Below are positions 60,001-61,444 of a stretch of DNA of 64,000 bases, piece after piece. The translations under genes were made by a program, and so were the position numbers. How positions within the stretch are numbered: the stretch's first letter is position 1; each line of letters starts with the position of its first letter. The stretch is from assembly GCF_037975245.1 (NCBI RefSeq), contig NC_092566.1:11673501-11737500 (forward strand). The letters are read 5' to 3'. Source of the stretch: Apostichopus japonicus. Lineage: Eukaryota; Echinodermata; Holothuroidea; Aspidochirotida; Stichopodidae. The notes under the pieces are model-generated. The model searched no databases. It was not told where the DNA came from and saw nothing but the letters and a program-made list of their open reading frames with translations.

Positions 60001-60106
60001 CTTCAAACTGATATTCATCCCTCACCTGTGACAGTCTCCATGGATTGTGGACACCAGAACGTTTAGACCTTCTGCGTCCTAGTGATCCAAAGCCTACACA
60101 TTCCAT
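5903..60106 (-). CDS. RASGEF1: RASGEF1-family guanine-nucleotide exchange factor (gene span)
   Basis: Exons in transcript order: 22754-22641, 17045-16956, 16575-16498, 13915-13827, 12538-12397, 11621-11457, 10694-10620, 10269-10071, 8990-8911, 8786-8592, 8157-8034, 7065-6993, 6062-5903. All phases join and give 527 aa. Residues about 39-171 form the RasGEF N-terminal domain (GSLEACIQHLVPT, DYYPD, FLLSSRL, EWTETFAYDF). Residues about 172-475 form the CDC25-type catalytic domain (LAQQLTHIEL, RNLEAYVEWFNRLSYLVATE, ECFNIGNFNSLMAIM, RLKKTW, FFSLLVKDLYFLNEGCSN, LASFESENPE). These match vertebrate RASGEF1A/B/C closely. RASGEF1A and B are reported to act on Rap2. Exons at 60106-60026 and 47841-47779 give an alternative N-terminus (537 aa). 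The short isoform is secure; the long one is inferred. Confidence 0.93.
6993..7065 (-). CDS. RASGEF1: RASGEF1 exon 12 (end of RasGEF domain)
   Basis: Acceptor TTGTTTTTTAG precedes and donor GTGAGTAT follows. It encodes LHLASFESENPESDLEREQ then YKSLK, matching LYLASYESEGPENHIEKDRW. Vertebrate proteins end about ten residues later; here the frame continues into another exon (phase 2). Confidence 0.96.
7066..8033. other. RASGEF1 intron, no other feature seen
   Basis: AT-rich intron between exons 11 and 12. I see no repeat or reading frame worth reporting. Confidence 0.5.
8034..8157 (-). CDS. RASGEF1: RASGEF1 exon 11
   Basis: Acceptor CCAAACTTAG precedes and donor GTAAGTAG follows. It encodes KFWQLAKQVTDFMTWKTVDC and LLTAPVFSEN, ending in phase 1. 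Confidence 0.97.
8592..8786 (-). CDS. RASGEF1: RASGEF1 exon 10 (RasGEF core)
   Basis: Acceptor CTACTTTCAG precedes and donor GTAAATAT follows. It is 65 codons: HQMDPTSNFTTYRQSL, the signature IVIPFFSLLVKDLYFLNEGC, and NGHINFQ. This is strong evidence for the catalytic helical hairpin region. Confidence 0.98.
8911..8990 (-). CDS. RASGEF1: RASGEF1 exon 9
   Basis: Acceptor CTTTTCACAG precedes and donor GTAAGAG follows. It encodes GLNMCPVGRLKKTWGKV and FEILE, matching family GMNMSPVSRLKKTW. Confidence 0.97.
10071..10269 (-). CDS. RASGEF1: RASGEF1 exon 8 (RasGEF core)
   Basis: Acceptor TGATTTGCAG precedes and donor GTAAGTGT follows. It encodes TRNLEAYVEWFNRLSYLVAT, KKKHRAKLIEYFIDVA and ECFNIGNFNSLMAIM, ending in phase 1. 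These are the most conserved segments of the Ras-binding catalytic face. Confidence 0.98.
10620..10694 (-). CDS. RASGEF1: RASGEF1 exon 7
   Basis: Acceptor TTCACATTTCAG precedes and donor GTGAGTAC follows. It is 25 codons: ERLTNIGPEEFVQSFIKE, then STSDSKN. It matches the family ERLNYIGPEEFVQAF. Confidence 0.96.
10856..11420 (-). mobile_element. Truncated LINE 3' end (reverse-transcriptase C-terminus remnant)
   Basis: The - strand translation, across frameshifts, holds blocks typical of the C-terminus of CR1/Jockey-group LINE ORF2: HGLAPYYLT, RDSHSYRTRSS, NNVLLAPVRSGNG. A degraded W-N-S-L-P-type motif is broken by a frameshift. The 3' side ends in a GAGCAGG/CCCTCATTTATGAC hairpin-like segment followed by AATAAAAAAAAATAAA (around 10857-10878 on the + strand). 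It sits in the RASGEF1 intron between exons 6 and 7, in the gene's sense orientation. Dead copy. Confidence 0.6.
11457..11621 (-). CDS. RASGEF1: RASGEF1 exon 6 (start of catalytic domain)
   Basis: Acceptor TTTCTTTTGCAG precedes and donor GTAAGA follows. It is 55 codons, phase 0-0. The C-terminal half (DICPEPHVLAQQLTHIEL) is the first conserved block of the CDC25-type RasGEF domain. Confidence 0.97.
12397..12538 (-). CDS. RASGEF1: RASGEF1 exon 5
   Basis: Acceptor CTTTCACACAG precedes and donor GTATTT follows. It encodes EWTETFAYDFKDERMMKHL through IIQGLFRK. The EWTETF-YDF-DERMM block is diagnostic of RASGEF1. Confidence 0.96.
12720..13200. repeat. Diverged copies of the dispersed DR1-type repeat
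   Basis: Three to four degraded units in the RASGEF1 intron. Recognisable parts include ATTACCTTTGACCTCTAA, GTTGACCTCCAATGACCTTT and the CAAGGTTTTCAGAC motif. The units end in a short CACACACATACACACATACC run. Confidence 0.55.
13200..13826. other. RASGEF1 intron, nothing else seen
   Basis: Intronic sequence with a short ATATATATAT run near 13540; no gene is supported. Confidence 0.4.
13827..13915 (-). CDS. RASGEF1: RASGEF1 exon 4
   Basis: Acceptor TTTCTTTCTTCAG precedes and donor GTATGC follows. It encodes ICIRQQRLN through IKFGTNFMQLL and ends in phase 2; the split codon is Ser. It matches the variable middle of the GEF-N domain in length and position. Confidence 0.9.
14428..14617 (+). repeat. 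28-bp minisatellite, seven copies
   Basis: Units begin with CTAGGG at 14428, 14456, 14484, 14512, 14540, 14568 and 14596, an exact 28-base period. The core is CTAGGGTCACACACAAATGC. Only single-base variants occur (CACTAATG in copy 4, CTATTAT in copy 5), and copy 7 is shortened. It lies in the RASGEF1 intron between exons 3 and 4. Its high identity suggests recent expansion, hence probable length polymorphism. Confidence 0.95.
15890..16210. mobile_element. Possible degraded DNA-transposon (MITE-like) segment
   Basis: CpG-containing sequence (TTGTCGTGCAAAG, CTTGTCGTGAGTAATC, CATGTGTTGCGCGCAAC) stands out from the AT-rich intron and carries repeated TTGTCGTG words in both orientations. No clear terminal repeats or target-site duplication were delimited, so this is only a suspicion. 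Confidence 0.25.
16498..16575 (-). CDS. RASGEF1: RASGEF1 exon 3
   Basis: Acceptor TTCTCTTCCAG precedes and donor GTTAGT follows. It is 26 codons: RTFIFAFLLSSRLYIKPHQ, LMHDICQ, matching the family block RTYIFTFLLSSRLF. Confidence 0.95.
16619..16711 (+). repeat. 31-bp tandem repeat, three copies
   Basis: Units begin at 16619, 16650 and 16681 (AGTGGGAACATAATAATCAT and variants, each ending ATCACTTCA plus four bases). The array lies about 45 bp upstream, on the transcript, of the RASGEF1 exon 3 acceptor at 16575. Confidence 0.9.
16956..17045 (-). CDS. RASGEF1: RASGEF1 exon 2 (start of GEF-N domain)
   Basis: Acceptor TATTTGACAG precedes and donor GTAAGTATTG follows. It is 30 codons, phase 0-0: ALVYEDGNLVAGSLEACIQ, HLVPTADYYPD. 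It corresponds to the GSLEALIQHLVP region of RASGEF1B. Because it accepts phase 0, any of the candidate 5' exons can join it. Confidence 0.95.
17046..22640. other. RASGEF1 intron 1 of the short isoform
   Basis: A 5.6-kb AT-rich intron. Visible items are a CT-rich stretch at about 19190-19260, a G-rich run with a flanking small hairpin at 18655-18695 (CCCACTCTTTGACAAAGAGTGGG followed by G-runs), and a partial duplication near 20690-20755 (AGTGCAGGTCACATAC twice). No coding exon is supported. Confidence 0.5.
22266..22449 (+). repeat. 98-bp tandem duplication
   Basis: The segment starting CACATCTATTAGGAGT at 22266 is repeated from 22364 with very few differences. It includes an inner duplication of CCAGCTGTATG. 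It lies about 200 bp downstream of the short-isoform first exon of RASGEF1, in intron 1. Confidence 0.93.
22641..22754 (-). CDS. RASGEF1: RASGEF1 coding exon 1, short isoform
   Basis: Begins at ATG 22754-22752 and encodes 38 aa (starts MLKFVTTTTGHYLN; Asn/Thr-rich), ending at donor GTAAGC in phase 0. No domain is visible; in this family the region before the GEF-N domain is variable. A promoter should lie within about 22.76-22.95 kb, but I see no TATA box I would defend. Confidence 0.75.
22755..25280. other. Upstream of the short-isoform exon; unassigned
   Basis: The first few hundred bases probably hold the internal RASGEF1 promoter. A + strand frame of 79 codons at 22961-23200 is not recognised and has no splice or context support. 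The remainder is AT-rich with no delimited repeat. Confidence 0.35.
25290..25875 (+). repeat. Dispersed DR1-type repeat, about four diverged units
   Basis: Repeated landmarks at about 140-150-bp spacing: TTGACCTCCGCCAAAA/TTTGACCTCCACCAAAA, a TTGTAATCAATATGG-like segment, CCCTTCTTGAGATATCGTG and CAAGGTTTTCACAATT. It ends in a CACATACACACATACAC run at about 25847. It is the same family as 32640-33745 but older. Confidence 0.8.
26770..27294. repeat. TACTACTACTAATTCGAAGTG tandem repeat folding into an 80-bp-arm hairpin
   Basis: From about 26770 to 27015 there is a degenerate tandem of roughly 24-bp steps built on TACTACTACTAATTCGAAG. The segment 26968-27047 is the reverse complement of 27215-27294 with one mismatch (GTCACG versus GTTACG), separated by 167 bp. 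The inner end of each arm carries GGAGAGATGGCGCTATTCAC. This is a foldback structure, abutting a LINE fragment on the right. It looks like a non-autonomous element or recombination product; no target duplication was found. Confidence 0.85.
27296..27995 (+). mobile_element. 5'-truncated CR1/L2-type LINE (RT C-terminus and 3' tail)
   Basis: Reading across one frameshift near 27575, the + strand encodes the end of LINE ORF2: HAFVTSKLDFLNSLLFGLPD, LQKIQNTAVHIV, LLKELHCLPISYRIQYKL, SYLWNKLPDHIGTCSKLSTF. This C-terminal region is characteristic of CR1/L2/Rex clades. After the stop comes TTTGTAAAGCGTCTTGTGAC, CGCTATATAAGTCTC and a (TTA)n tail at about 27968-27999, the usual tail of this group. The 5' end is truncated at the foldback repeat. 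Inactive. Confidence 0.9.
28480..28720 (+). repeat. Polypurine (GA-rich) tract
   Basis: About 240 bp almost entirely A and G on the + strand, composed of GGAAGGAAGGAAGAGAGAAG-like words. The long frames through it on both strands are compositional artefacts. Such tracts can form triplex (H-DNA). It lies inside the putative G-ended element. Confidence 0.9.
28840..29045 (+). repeat. Duplicated 29-mer flanking AT microsatellites
   Basis: TGACGTTTCCATTTCCTCTC plus TCACTAATGT occurs at about 28842 and again at about 28986. The two copies are separated and followed by (TA)n runs at 28948-28978 and 29017-29045. It looks like a local duplication. Confidence 0.8.
30640..32639. other. Nothing recognised
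   Basis: AT-rich sequence without a reading frame or delimited repeat; one G-run (AGGGAGGGGGGGGAGGGAGG) at about 32347. Confidence 0.4.
32640..33745 (+). repeat. Array of about eight ~143-bp units carrying DR1 nuclear-receptor sites
   Basis: The landmark GTGGTACTCC recurs near 32657, 32799, 32942, 33085, 33227, 33370, 33514 and, degraded, 33659: spacings 142-145 bp. Each unit reads (TTGACCTCCACCAAACAATA)(GGTTTTTCTACTCAAGG)(TGGTACTCC)(GAGATTGATCCAAGCTTTCC)(TTCTTGAGATATCGTG)(CAAGGTCTTCACAATTTGAC)(CCCTGGTGACC). The perfect DR1 TGACCTTTGACCT is at 32758, 32900, 33043, 33186 and 33328. Adjacent units alternate (ACACACAAAATATG with GTTAACAAG versus TTCACACGAAATGTG with GTTTACAAG), indicating a two-unit higher-order period. 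It ends in a (CA)n run at 33737. Confidence 0.95.
33750..36360. other. No gene recognised; weak tRNA-like SINE trace
   Basis: Mostly unique-looking AT-rich sequence. Around 35925-35980 the text CTCTAGTGGTAGCATCAC followed by GACTTCAATCTCTGG resembles degraded A and B boxes of a tRNA-derived SINE, but no structure or tail confirms it. Confidence 0.25.
36368..37332. mobile_element. Candidate DNA transposon with TTCACACTTAAGAATGC ends
   Basis: The left end (GTTCACACTTAAGAATGCAT) and the complement of the right end (CTTCACATTTAAGAATGCAA) are inverted repeats, each followed inside by AGTCTGC(A/G)AGG. Further internal copies of TTCTTAAATGTGAACGC and AGCGGACTTAATA lie near the right end. A 162-codon - strand frame (36902-37390) crosses the right end and is not recognised, so I do not call it a gene. 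No target duplication was established. Confidence 0.5.
37575..38288 (+). other. Coding-like open frame with two close stops (possible pseudogene)
   Basis: A + strand frame is open for 148 codons (37575-38021), meets TGA at 38019 and TAA at 38025, then continues open for 86 codons in the same frame to TAA at 38286. The content looks protein-like (TVTVVLFPCNFEV; RYRSVAVLKIRNQRDGYDKY; SFLTEHNRYSFLS), but I do not recognise the family. The opposite strand holds a rival frame at 37598-37885. Confidence 0.3.
37598..37885 (-). CDS. Candidate alternative first coding exon (96 codons)
   Basis: ATG at 37885-37883 has a good context (A at -3, G at +4) and an in-frame TGA five codons upstream. The 96-codon frame (starts MATKLPLYRPFKNNFF) ends in phase 0 at donor GTAAGT following 37598. 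It could splice to RASGEF1 exon 17045-16956 or be the first exon of an unrecognised gene. I do not recognise the protein. The opposite strand is also open here (37575-38021), so which strand codes, if either, is unresolved. Confidence 0.3.
38289..41340. other. Otherwise unassigned intronic sequence
   Basis: Apart from the orphan exon candidate at 40199-40300, no feature can be supported in this AT-rich stretch. A short DR1-like word (CACCTTTGACCTGCTG) is at about 40741. Confidence 0.35.
40199..40300 (+). CDS. Orphan candidate terminal exon (34 codons)
   Basis: A pyrimidine-rich acceptor (GTGTCCTTTCACAG) ends at 40198 and is followed by an open frame QTDRWKPTSQEQREIWETQF, then GQIITDMFMKRSI and TGA. 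The composition is protein-like, but no partner exon was found and no family is recognised. It would be a + strand gene nested in the RASGEF1 long-isoform intron, or chance. Confidence 0.25.
   Translation, partial: QTDRWKPTSQEQREIWETQFGQIITDMFMKRSI
41340..41590 (+). repeat. Dispersed DR1-type repeat, two units
   Basis: TGACCTATGACCTTCACCAA and then TGACCTTTGACCTCCACCAA (perfect DR1 at 41469-41481), with GATATCATGTTTACAAGG and GAGATATCATGTTAACAAGG. It adjoins a LINE fragment on the right. Confidence 0.8.
41590..41842 (+). mobile_element. LINE ORF2 C-terminal fragment
   Basis: The + strand frame ending TAA at about 41840 reads PRLWNSMPEDLRHFESLPSF then IAKLKTHLFHRAFE, the C-terminal W-N-S-L/M-P and LKTHLF motif of CR1/L2-type LINEs. 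Upstream the frame is broken. A very truncated copy. Confidence 0.75.
41843..45047. repeat. Unassigned stretch with old repeats
   Basis: A diverged pair of the related repeat with the text GATC(A)AGTTCAAACT(T/A)GGTGGG plus TAGGTGCCT lies at about 42826-42856 and 43020-43050. Degraded DR1-type units lie at about 43680-44060 (ACCTGTGACCTCAAATGACC). The rest shows nothing I can name. Confidence 0.45.
45048..45222. repeat. Near-perfect hairpin (palindromic MITE)
   Basis: From GTATACAAATAATAAATGG at 45048 to the matching complement ending TTTTATAC at 45222, the two halves pair around a centre near 45130 (ACGAGGCGCAGCCGAGT). Core arms: GTGCAATAGTGCAAATATTT and its complement, then GTTGAATGGAACA both ways. 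The loop is minimal. The 60-codon + strand frame through it is a by-product. Confidence 0.85.
45218..45437. mobile_element. Short inverted-repeat element next to the hairpin
   Basis: TATACAACACCT at 45218-45229 is exactly complementary to AGGTGTTGTATA at 45426-45437, enclosing 196 bp. It shares its left end with the palindromic hairpin, suggesting a compound element of about 390 bp (45048-45441). No transposase. Confidence 0.55.
46370..46700 (-). repeat. Dispersed DR1-type repeat, reverse orientation
   Basis: The complement of the family: CTTGTAAACACAATATCTCA, TTTTGAGGTCAAAGGTCATT (perfect DR1 AGGTCAAAGGTCA at 46495-46507), GGGTCACTAGGGGTC, then a second unit with GAAGTCAAAGGTCATTTGC. Confidence 0.85.
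46701..47778. other. Nothing recognised
   Basis: Intron/intergenic sequence before the candidate RASGEF1 exon at 47779. A 130-codon + strand frame (46624-47016) starts inside the DR1 repeat and has no splice or family support. Confidence 0.35.
47779..47841 (-). CDS. RASGEF1: RASGEF1 candidate second exon of the long isoform
   Basis: Acceptor CTATCCATAG precedes 47841 and donor GTGAGTTG follows 47779. It is 21 codons, phase 0-0, reading PSIFGTIAHDSPAGSGVPPTQ minus nothing else in frame. Fusing it to exon 17045-16956 places a Ser/Gly/Pro-rich linker before the LVYEDGNL motif, the same layout as in vertebrate RASGEF1B, where a low-complexity N-terminus precedes the equivalent motif. It could instead belong to another - strand gene. 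Confidence 0.55.
47842..48956. other. Nothing recognised
   Basis: AT-rich candidate intron; no exon or delimited repeat seen. Confidence 0.35.
48958..49169. mobile_element. 212-bp MITE with ~20-bp terminal inverted repeats
   Basis: The left end AGGGTGCTTTGACACTAGAT (48958-48977) and the complement of the right end (AGGGTGCTTTTACACTAGAT, 49169-49150) differ at one base. The flanking bases are compatible with a TA target duplication if the TIR begins at GGGTGC. The interior repeats GGATCTGATCC-type palindromes and contains a perfect TGACGTCA (CRE) near 49010 with a one-mismatch second copy (GGACGTCA) near 49102. No coding capacity. Confidence 0.85.
49170..50496. other. Candidate intron up to the DIRS insertion
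   Basis: One faint DR1-type unit (TTGACCTTACATGATCTTTG) near 49810. No gene is supported. Confidence 0.35.
50539..50661. repeat. DIRS inverted terminal repeat (3' end of the element)
   Basis: From GCTTACCTGTCTCGCC to CATCCTTCTCAT. It is the complement of 57124-57246 with one difference (GTCCTAGTAAC here, GTCCTGGTAAC there). A further 42 bp of terminus (50497-50538), not shared by the other end, lie outside it. Confidence 0.97.
51041..51120 (+). repeat. Eight 10-bp GTTACTACNN repeats in the DIRS 3' region
   Basis: Eight consecutive decamers (GTTACTACAA, GTTACTACAC, GTTACTACGA, GTTACTACCG, ...; the last is GTTCCTACGT) between the recombinase stop and the element's 3' end. The first eight bases are nearly invariant and the last two vary. 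Confidence 0.95.
51310..51407. repeat. DIRS internal complementary region (ICR)
   Basis: Positions 51310-51364 are the exact complement of terminus 50497-50551. Positions 51362-51407 are the exact complement of terminus 57217-57262. The three-base overlap ATT at 51362-51364 corresponds to the AAT at both outer ends. The recombinase frame stops inside this region (51400-51402), as is usual for DIRS elements. Confidence 0.96.
51400..52470 (-). CDS. DIRS tyrosine recombinase (integrase-like)
   Basis: About 356 residues of real YR sequence. The frame is open further upstream to 54288, but that part is an overlap shadow of RT-RNase H. The N-terminal SAM-like core-binding region reads RRATTVATYDSRLRKFGEWC and STIKNYRSAITVIH. 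Catalytic tyrosine-recombinase residues are visible: Arg in ALASARRRS (about 161-163), the HxxR box in AHDIRG (H282, R285), Trp308 in AAAWR and the nucleophile Tyr318 in TFVTCYL. In DIRS elements this enzyme inserts the circular DNA intermediate without target duplication. The frame overlaps the 3' end of the RNase H frame by about 180 nt. The start codon is not determined. All key residues are intact. Confidence 0.93.
   Translation of the reverse strand, partial: TTSSVEVVRTSLRQRGFSEAADARRATTVATYDSRLRKFGEWCHNRQVLPSETSLAQVVDFLHSLFEEGKQVSTIKNYRSAITVIHRGFADGSTPGSNRDISQLIRGMANRRPRIRRLAPSWSLSAALQTLTKPPYEPMASASLASLTKKTLFLIALASARRRSCLHALSTKQNHIRFENHGVRMVPDPAFLAKNQVLSFLPGDIFIPEIKSLSSIAEDKLWCPVRALKWYLNKTQHLRGTTTTLFILPRAPYSAASKDTISRWLAEIIRPFTTGTITPRAHDIRGVAASTALFAGVPVEDILKAAAWRTPTTFVTCYLSDSLQAETAFCSAVMRGPAGIRSHPSGLPPSGSATRC
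52293..53195 (-). CDS. DIRS RNase H and C-terminal Pol region (downstream of a TGA)
   Basis: Continues the RT frame after the TGA at 53198-53196. It holds RNase H motifs: ENSLEM-type Glu in HINSLEMLAVKRALE, Asp in TVFTDNTTVVAYINRQ and Asp in KLNVMADALSRG. The first catalytic Asp (TTDASLTGW) lies just before the stop. The C-terminal part has the DIRS/Pol-typical DLFATAENTKLQIFCSR and NLEAYAFPP. RNase H removes RNA from the hybrid during reverse transcription. With the stop in place this half could only be made by readthrough or reinitiation; no ATG lies at its start. Confidence 0.9.
   Translation of the reverse strand, partial: AHWKNLTAWGTWSTAEKSWHINSLEMLAVKRALESFHEHLKNTVTTVFTDNTTVVAYINRQGGTHSERLCQLTWEVLMTAKDSGMTLRASHIAGKLNVMADALSRGQMDPNEWALSQKTCNRIFEIFGKPMEDLFATAENTKLQIFCSRQFHPRAHHIDAMSFPWNNLEAYAFPPLCMIGQVLRKIRHSRGRVILIAPFWPRRPWFGELLQLLMDTPAILPDTPHLLSQRRGTLIHPDIKGLQLVAWKLSGLPFDRGAFRKRPTPGGQQPLLLTIPDYASSGNGATTDRYCHPKPLWHRW
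53196..54368 (-). CDS. DIRS reverse transcriptase
   Basis: About 390 codons in the +1 frame relative to the larger Gag frame, overlapping its last bases (54352). RT motifs in order: FLTQKRDGSWRPILNLKPLN (about 103-122), SVDLQDAYLHIPI (first catalytic Asp, 153), LPFGLSTAPRVF (185-196), the catalytic YLDD in LYAYLDDWLIV (217-220), LGWIINQTKSQL and IQFLGARLDF. No ATG is placed near the 5' end, so expression probably depends on Gag translation. The frame ends with TGA at 53198-53196, immediately after the first RNase H Asp motif. Confidence 0.94.
   Translation of the reverse strand: MPPGPRGAHLTTATPQVGGRLSLFTQQWDILGGDKWVLETISQGYKIEFTSAPPSGEGGRPTPIPTDPIQQAALEGEVSALLPKRAIVEVSGEAGPLFRSSLFLTQKRDGSWRPILNLKPLNKNYVEPKRFRMETLNLILPLLRKGMWAASVDLQDAYLHIPIHPRHQRYLAFQYAGRRFTFRSLPFGLSTAPRVFTRVAGTVIAYLRKQGVTLYAYLDDWLIVGESKSSAAHNVQKTVQTLQELGWIINQTKSQLTPTQTIQFLGARLDFTTGIASPSEQRIEAVRAATAQIISSQESPTGTWLRALGLMSSLVDVVTLCRLRMRPLQLHLRKTANLLTLDQTAPIRRSEDITPHLQWWHDTGNWDQGVPFTTSLPNTSVTTDASLTGW
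54352..56127 (-). CDS. DIRS Gag, larger frame (basic, RS-rich, RG-rich tail)
   Basis: From ATG at 56127 it runs about 591 residues; the frame is open upstream to 56214. It has a Lys-rich start (KGKGKDKGKAPAKRK), an Arg/Ser-dipeptide region (RERTRSRSRSPRRGTRRG) resembling SR proteins, an acidic Pro/Glu-rich middle (PLEEEFPGIFEEEE), a helical part probably equivalent to the capsid (EAWKTLFKCPTIPQEAREKL; KFTSVLMLTAEMLMRYHQQL) and an Arg/Gly-rich C-terminus (RGGRGTSLRTPMRGTPRGRS) that would bind RNA. DIRS Gag proteins are poorly conserved. The call rests on position before RT and composition. Confidence 0.8.
   Translation of the reverse strand: MTKGKGKDKGKAPAKRKVPKKKSGLAGTEKASQPGSQRNNPPERQVPRALTSPTRAPSGAHSREPEAGGSLSNQSRSRSGDREPQPSRSPAGIPDRESRGRNPSRNPARRERTRSRSRSPRRGTRRGWSPASDQSSDSSDDGYRRAKRRYRPHKQRHQEEPSWLAQLTGLLKPLLEREQQRAEAETEAGSQKAATTTTTVPEPPLEPEAVTLGEDTLDCRASVNLSGLEDNSDVPPEFDPLEEEFPGIFEEEEAPTAGGSLPPELTTRVAEIFRKHLGFEDTPEVTTKPTRVSKLTATGETSTRPKSTIPVDASCYDRFEAIADKKRWTAFPAKAERAIRVPDEAWKTLFKCPTIPQEAREKLRSEQGSSSSHIFKNPSQKKLEELLVDVDLAARSGMKFTSVLMLTAEMLMRYHQQLPQDDTYVSRNEAGQLLLLLGPLVRLAFDQFSRVSIRSVKARRENVISSIRWPSVEAKERMLALPSLGDDLFAGSFQQKLQEEVSRRETLAKSEFRSSERFRSRPHRLRESRPTRGGRGTSLRTPMRGTPRGRSRGTTSRPPRPWGTRGSGRSLAMTRRDGDRSSTRPPFAARP
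56009..56512 (-). CDS. DIRS Gag N-terminal Cys/His-rich frame
   Basis: ATG at 56512-56510. Residues 1-50 carry a Cys/His cluster: C8, C11, H23, C26, C29, C32, C38, C41 (KCVNCSMF; DEHDLCPKCRTC; PCLVC), likely zinc-binding and similar to the N-terminal Cys-rich part of animal DIRS Gag proteins. Then FTPNQWLDIDTWLAGQRSKL and an acidic/basic low-complexity stretch. Coding similarity ends in the GA-rich tract near 56160-56215, where the larger Gag frame takes over in the +1 frame; the remainder to 56009 is out-of-frame read-through. Either an indel split one Gag, or the frames are expressed separately. Confidence 0.75.
   Translation of the reverse strand: MSRSQLKCVNCSMFRPGRAWDEHDLCPKCRTCTRRDPCLVCINFTPNQWLDIDTWLAGQRSKLQDKLDLLPIPSGSRTTGDRAQLGEEEEGEVLERGPVGAEEEGEKGKKRERERESASHGPGDVRISHDQGERQRQGQGSGQEKSAQEKVRPRRHREGFPTWVAEK
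56513..57123 (-). other. DIRS 5' untranslated region
   Basis: Lies between the 5' ITR and the Cys-rich Gag ATG. No coding similarity is seen. It has higher CpG than the host flanks. It probably holds the element's leader and downstream promoter sequences. Confidence 0.5.
57124..57246. repeat. DIRS inverted terminal repeat (5' end of the element)
   Basis: Complement of the other ITR. On the transcribed strand it precedes the Gag frames and should hold the promoter. The outer 16 bp (57247-57262, GAGGAGCGAAGTAAAT) are end-specific and reappear in complement in the internal complementary region. Confidence 0.97.
57263..57679. other. DIRS right flank, nothing recognised
   Basis: AT-rich host sequence that resumes directly after the element at TCAAAATTACATATTTC. 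Confidence 0.4.
57680..58640. mobile_element. Possible non-autonomous element related to the 28.4-30.6 kb copy
   Basis: The left side has GGGGGGGGGGGGCAGCTGCC followed by CCCCTGAG, the same style of G-rich palindrome as the 28.4-kb element. The right side (about 58505-58620) aligns by eye with 30485-30585 over about 100 bp. Boundaries are approximate and no inverted repeats were proved. Confidence 0.4.
59400..59850 (+). mobile_element. 5'-truncated CR1/L2-type LINE 3' end
   Basis: The + strand frame to about 59847 encodes FYLSELLQPYHANCSFMRSH, GKRAFAAAAPCLWNSLPEHV and SPSLASFTYSLKTHLMK, the C-terminal motifs of LINE ORF2 (L-W-N-S-L-P, LKTHL). It ends with CATTATAAATGTCC and a TTTATTATTATTATTA tail. 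It lies antisense in the candidate RASGEF1 first intron. The ORF2 C-terminus is intact but everything upstream is missing. Confidence 0.88.
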
Positions 60107-60114
60107 AGCCAATC
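60026..60114 (-). CDS. RASGEF1: RASGEF1 candidate exon with long-isoform start
   Basis: On the - strand, an acceptor (TATTTTCCAG) precedes 60114 and donor GTGAGGG follows 60026. Only one frame is open: it contains an ATG at 60106-60104 and reads MECVGFGSLGRRRSKRSG, then VHNPWRLSQ, ending in phase 0. The basic RRRSKR stretch and the phase fit an N-terminal extension joined to 47841 and then 17045. No homologue of this segment is recalled, so assignment to RASGEF1 rests on strand, order and phase. Confidence 0.55.
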
Positions 60115-61430
60115 CTGGAAAATACCTTGGGCAATAAATCACTTGAATGTTCAATACCATCAAGCTTATGAATAATTGAGAATCTTGTAGTAATACTCAA
60201 TTAGGTATGGTAGACATTGCGACATGTAGAACCATGTTGTATATGGCAAGGTGTTGCCAACAGCAAAGTCAGTGTTCAGAGTCAATATCAAGGAGATTTC
60301 CAACACGCATAAATAGAAATACTCTACCATATGTTATTACTTTTTATAACCCTCACATGATTGTTACATGGGTTGGACATTTACGTGACTACATTTCTGA
60401 ATTTGATTTACTTCGAAGAATTTAACCAATGTTGCCATTCAGTTAAATAGTGACATAGATGTTTAGACAAGACCAAATGGAGTTCAACACAATCAAATAA
60501 TCAATCCTTTTACAAGTGACAAATTTCATGTCCAGGGGCTCAGGCTATGGCACACAAAGTCAAGACAGATGAGGAGTAGCAATAAGCAGCTGACAGTTCC
60601 AAACTGTTGCTAGCATGATTTAAGCAACAAATGATGGCTTGAACTCTGCCTCACAATTAGTAATGTTATTGCCCTCATTTTCAATGACAAAGGCTTATCA
60701 CAACTTCCAAGACACTCTGAGATTATGATGCATCCAATATGAAAATATAATATACACAATGCAATGTCACTGTTAACAAAGTAACTTAGTCACTAAATTC
60801 CTTATTGAAATCTGTTAGAATAAACCGGTTGCCCTTGCTGACTACTATCCCAGCAGCAGGGTTCACATTTGCTACTGCTTCTGGAATTTACAGTACAGTA
60901 GCATAGTTATCATATACACTATTTTACTGTAACCTTCTGACCAGCATCTTGTTGCCTACATGCTGTACTTACATATTTATTTCACTGCAAATTACAGGTA
61001 CCCTGGCAGTGGCAACACAGCATGCCATAAACATGAGCTATGACCCTTGACCTTGCAGCTAATGGGTAACTGGAGTACTTGTTGCCATGGGTACATCAGG
61101 TGTCACTGAGGCCTTAAATGGAAACACAGTCGTATTATGATAGTTCTACTGTACATTACAAGCTCCTGAGGAGGTCAAATTATCTGATAGGCTATAACAT
61201 AGATGGTGATATAAAAGTCCCCTGAAATAATCAAAGGTAACCATAGGTCAGTTTAATGTCATAAGAACACTTCAACTTGTTACCAAATGCTAAAACTGAA
61301 GTTGGATTTTAATTTTTTCAGTTATCATAAGTTTTTTCATTTAAGGCCCATGTCTATTTTCTACTTTGTTACGATGCTGAATGCTCAGTAACCTTGGCAA
61401 TCATGCTGCCATACGTGTGTGCGTGTGTGC
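60115..61430. other. Upstream of the candidate RASGEF1 long-isoform exon
   Basis: No further exon could be supported. Exon 60114-60026 starts with a splice acceptor, so a noncoding first exon and promoter should lie here or beyond 64000. Confidence 0.35.
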
Positions 61431-61444
61431 ATGTGCCGGCTAGT

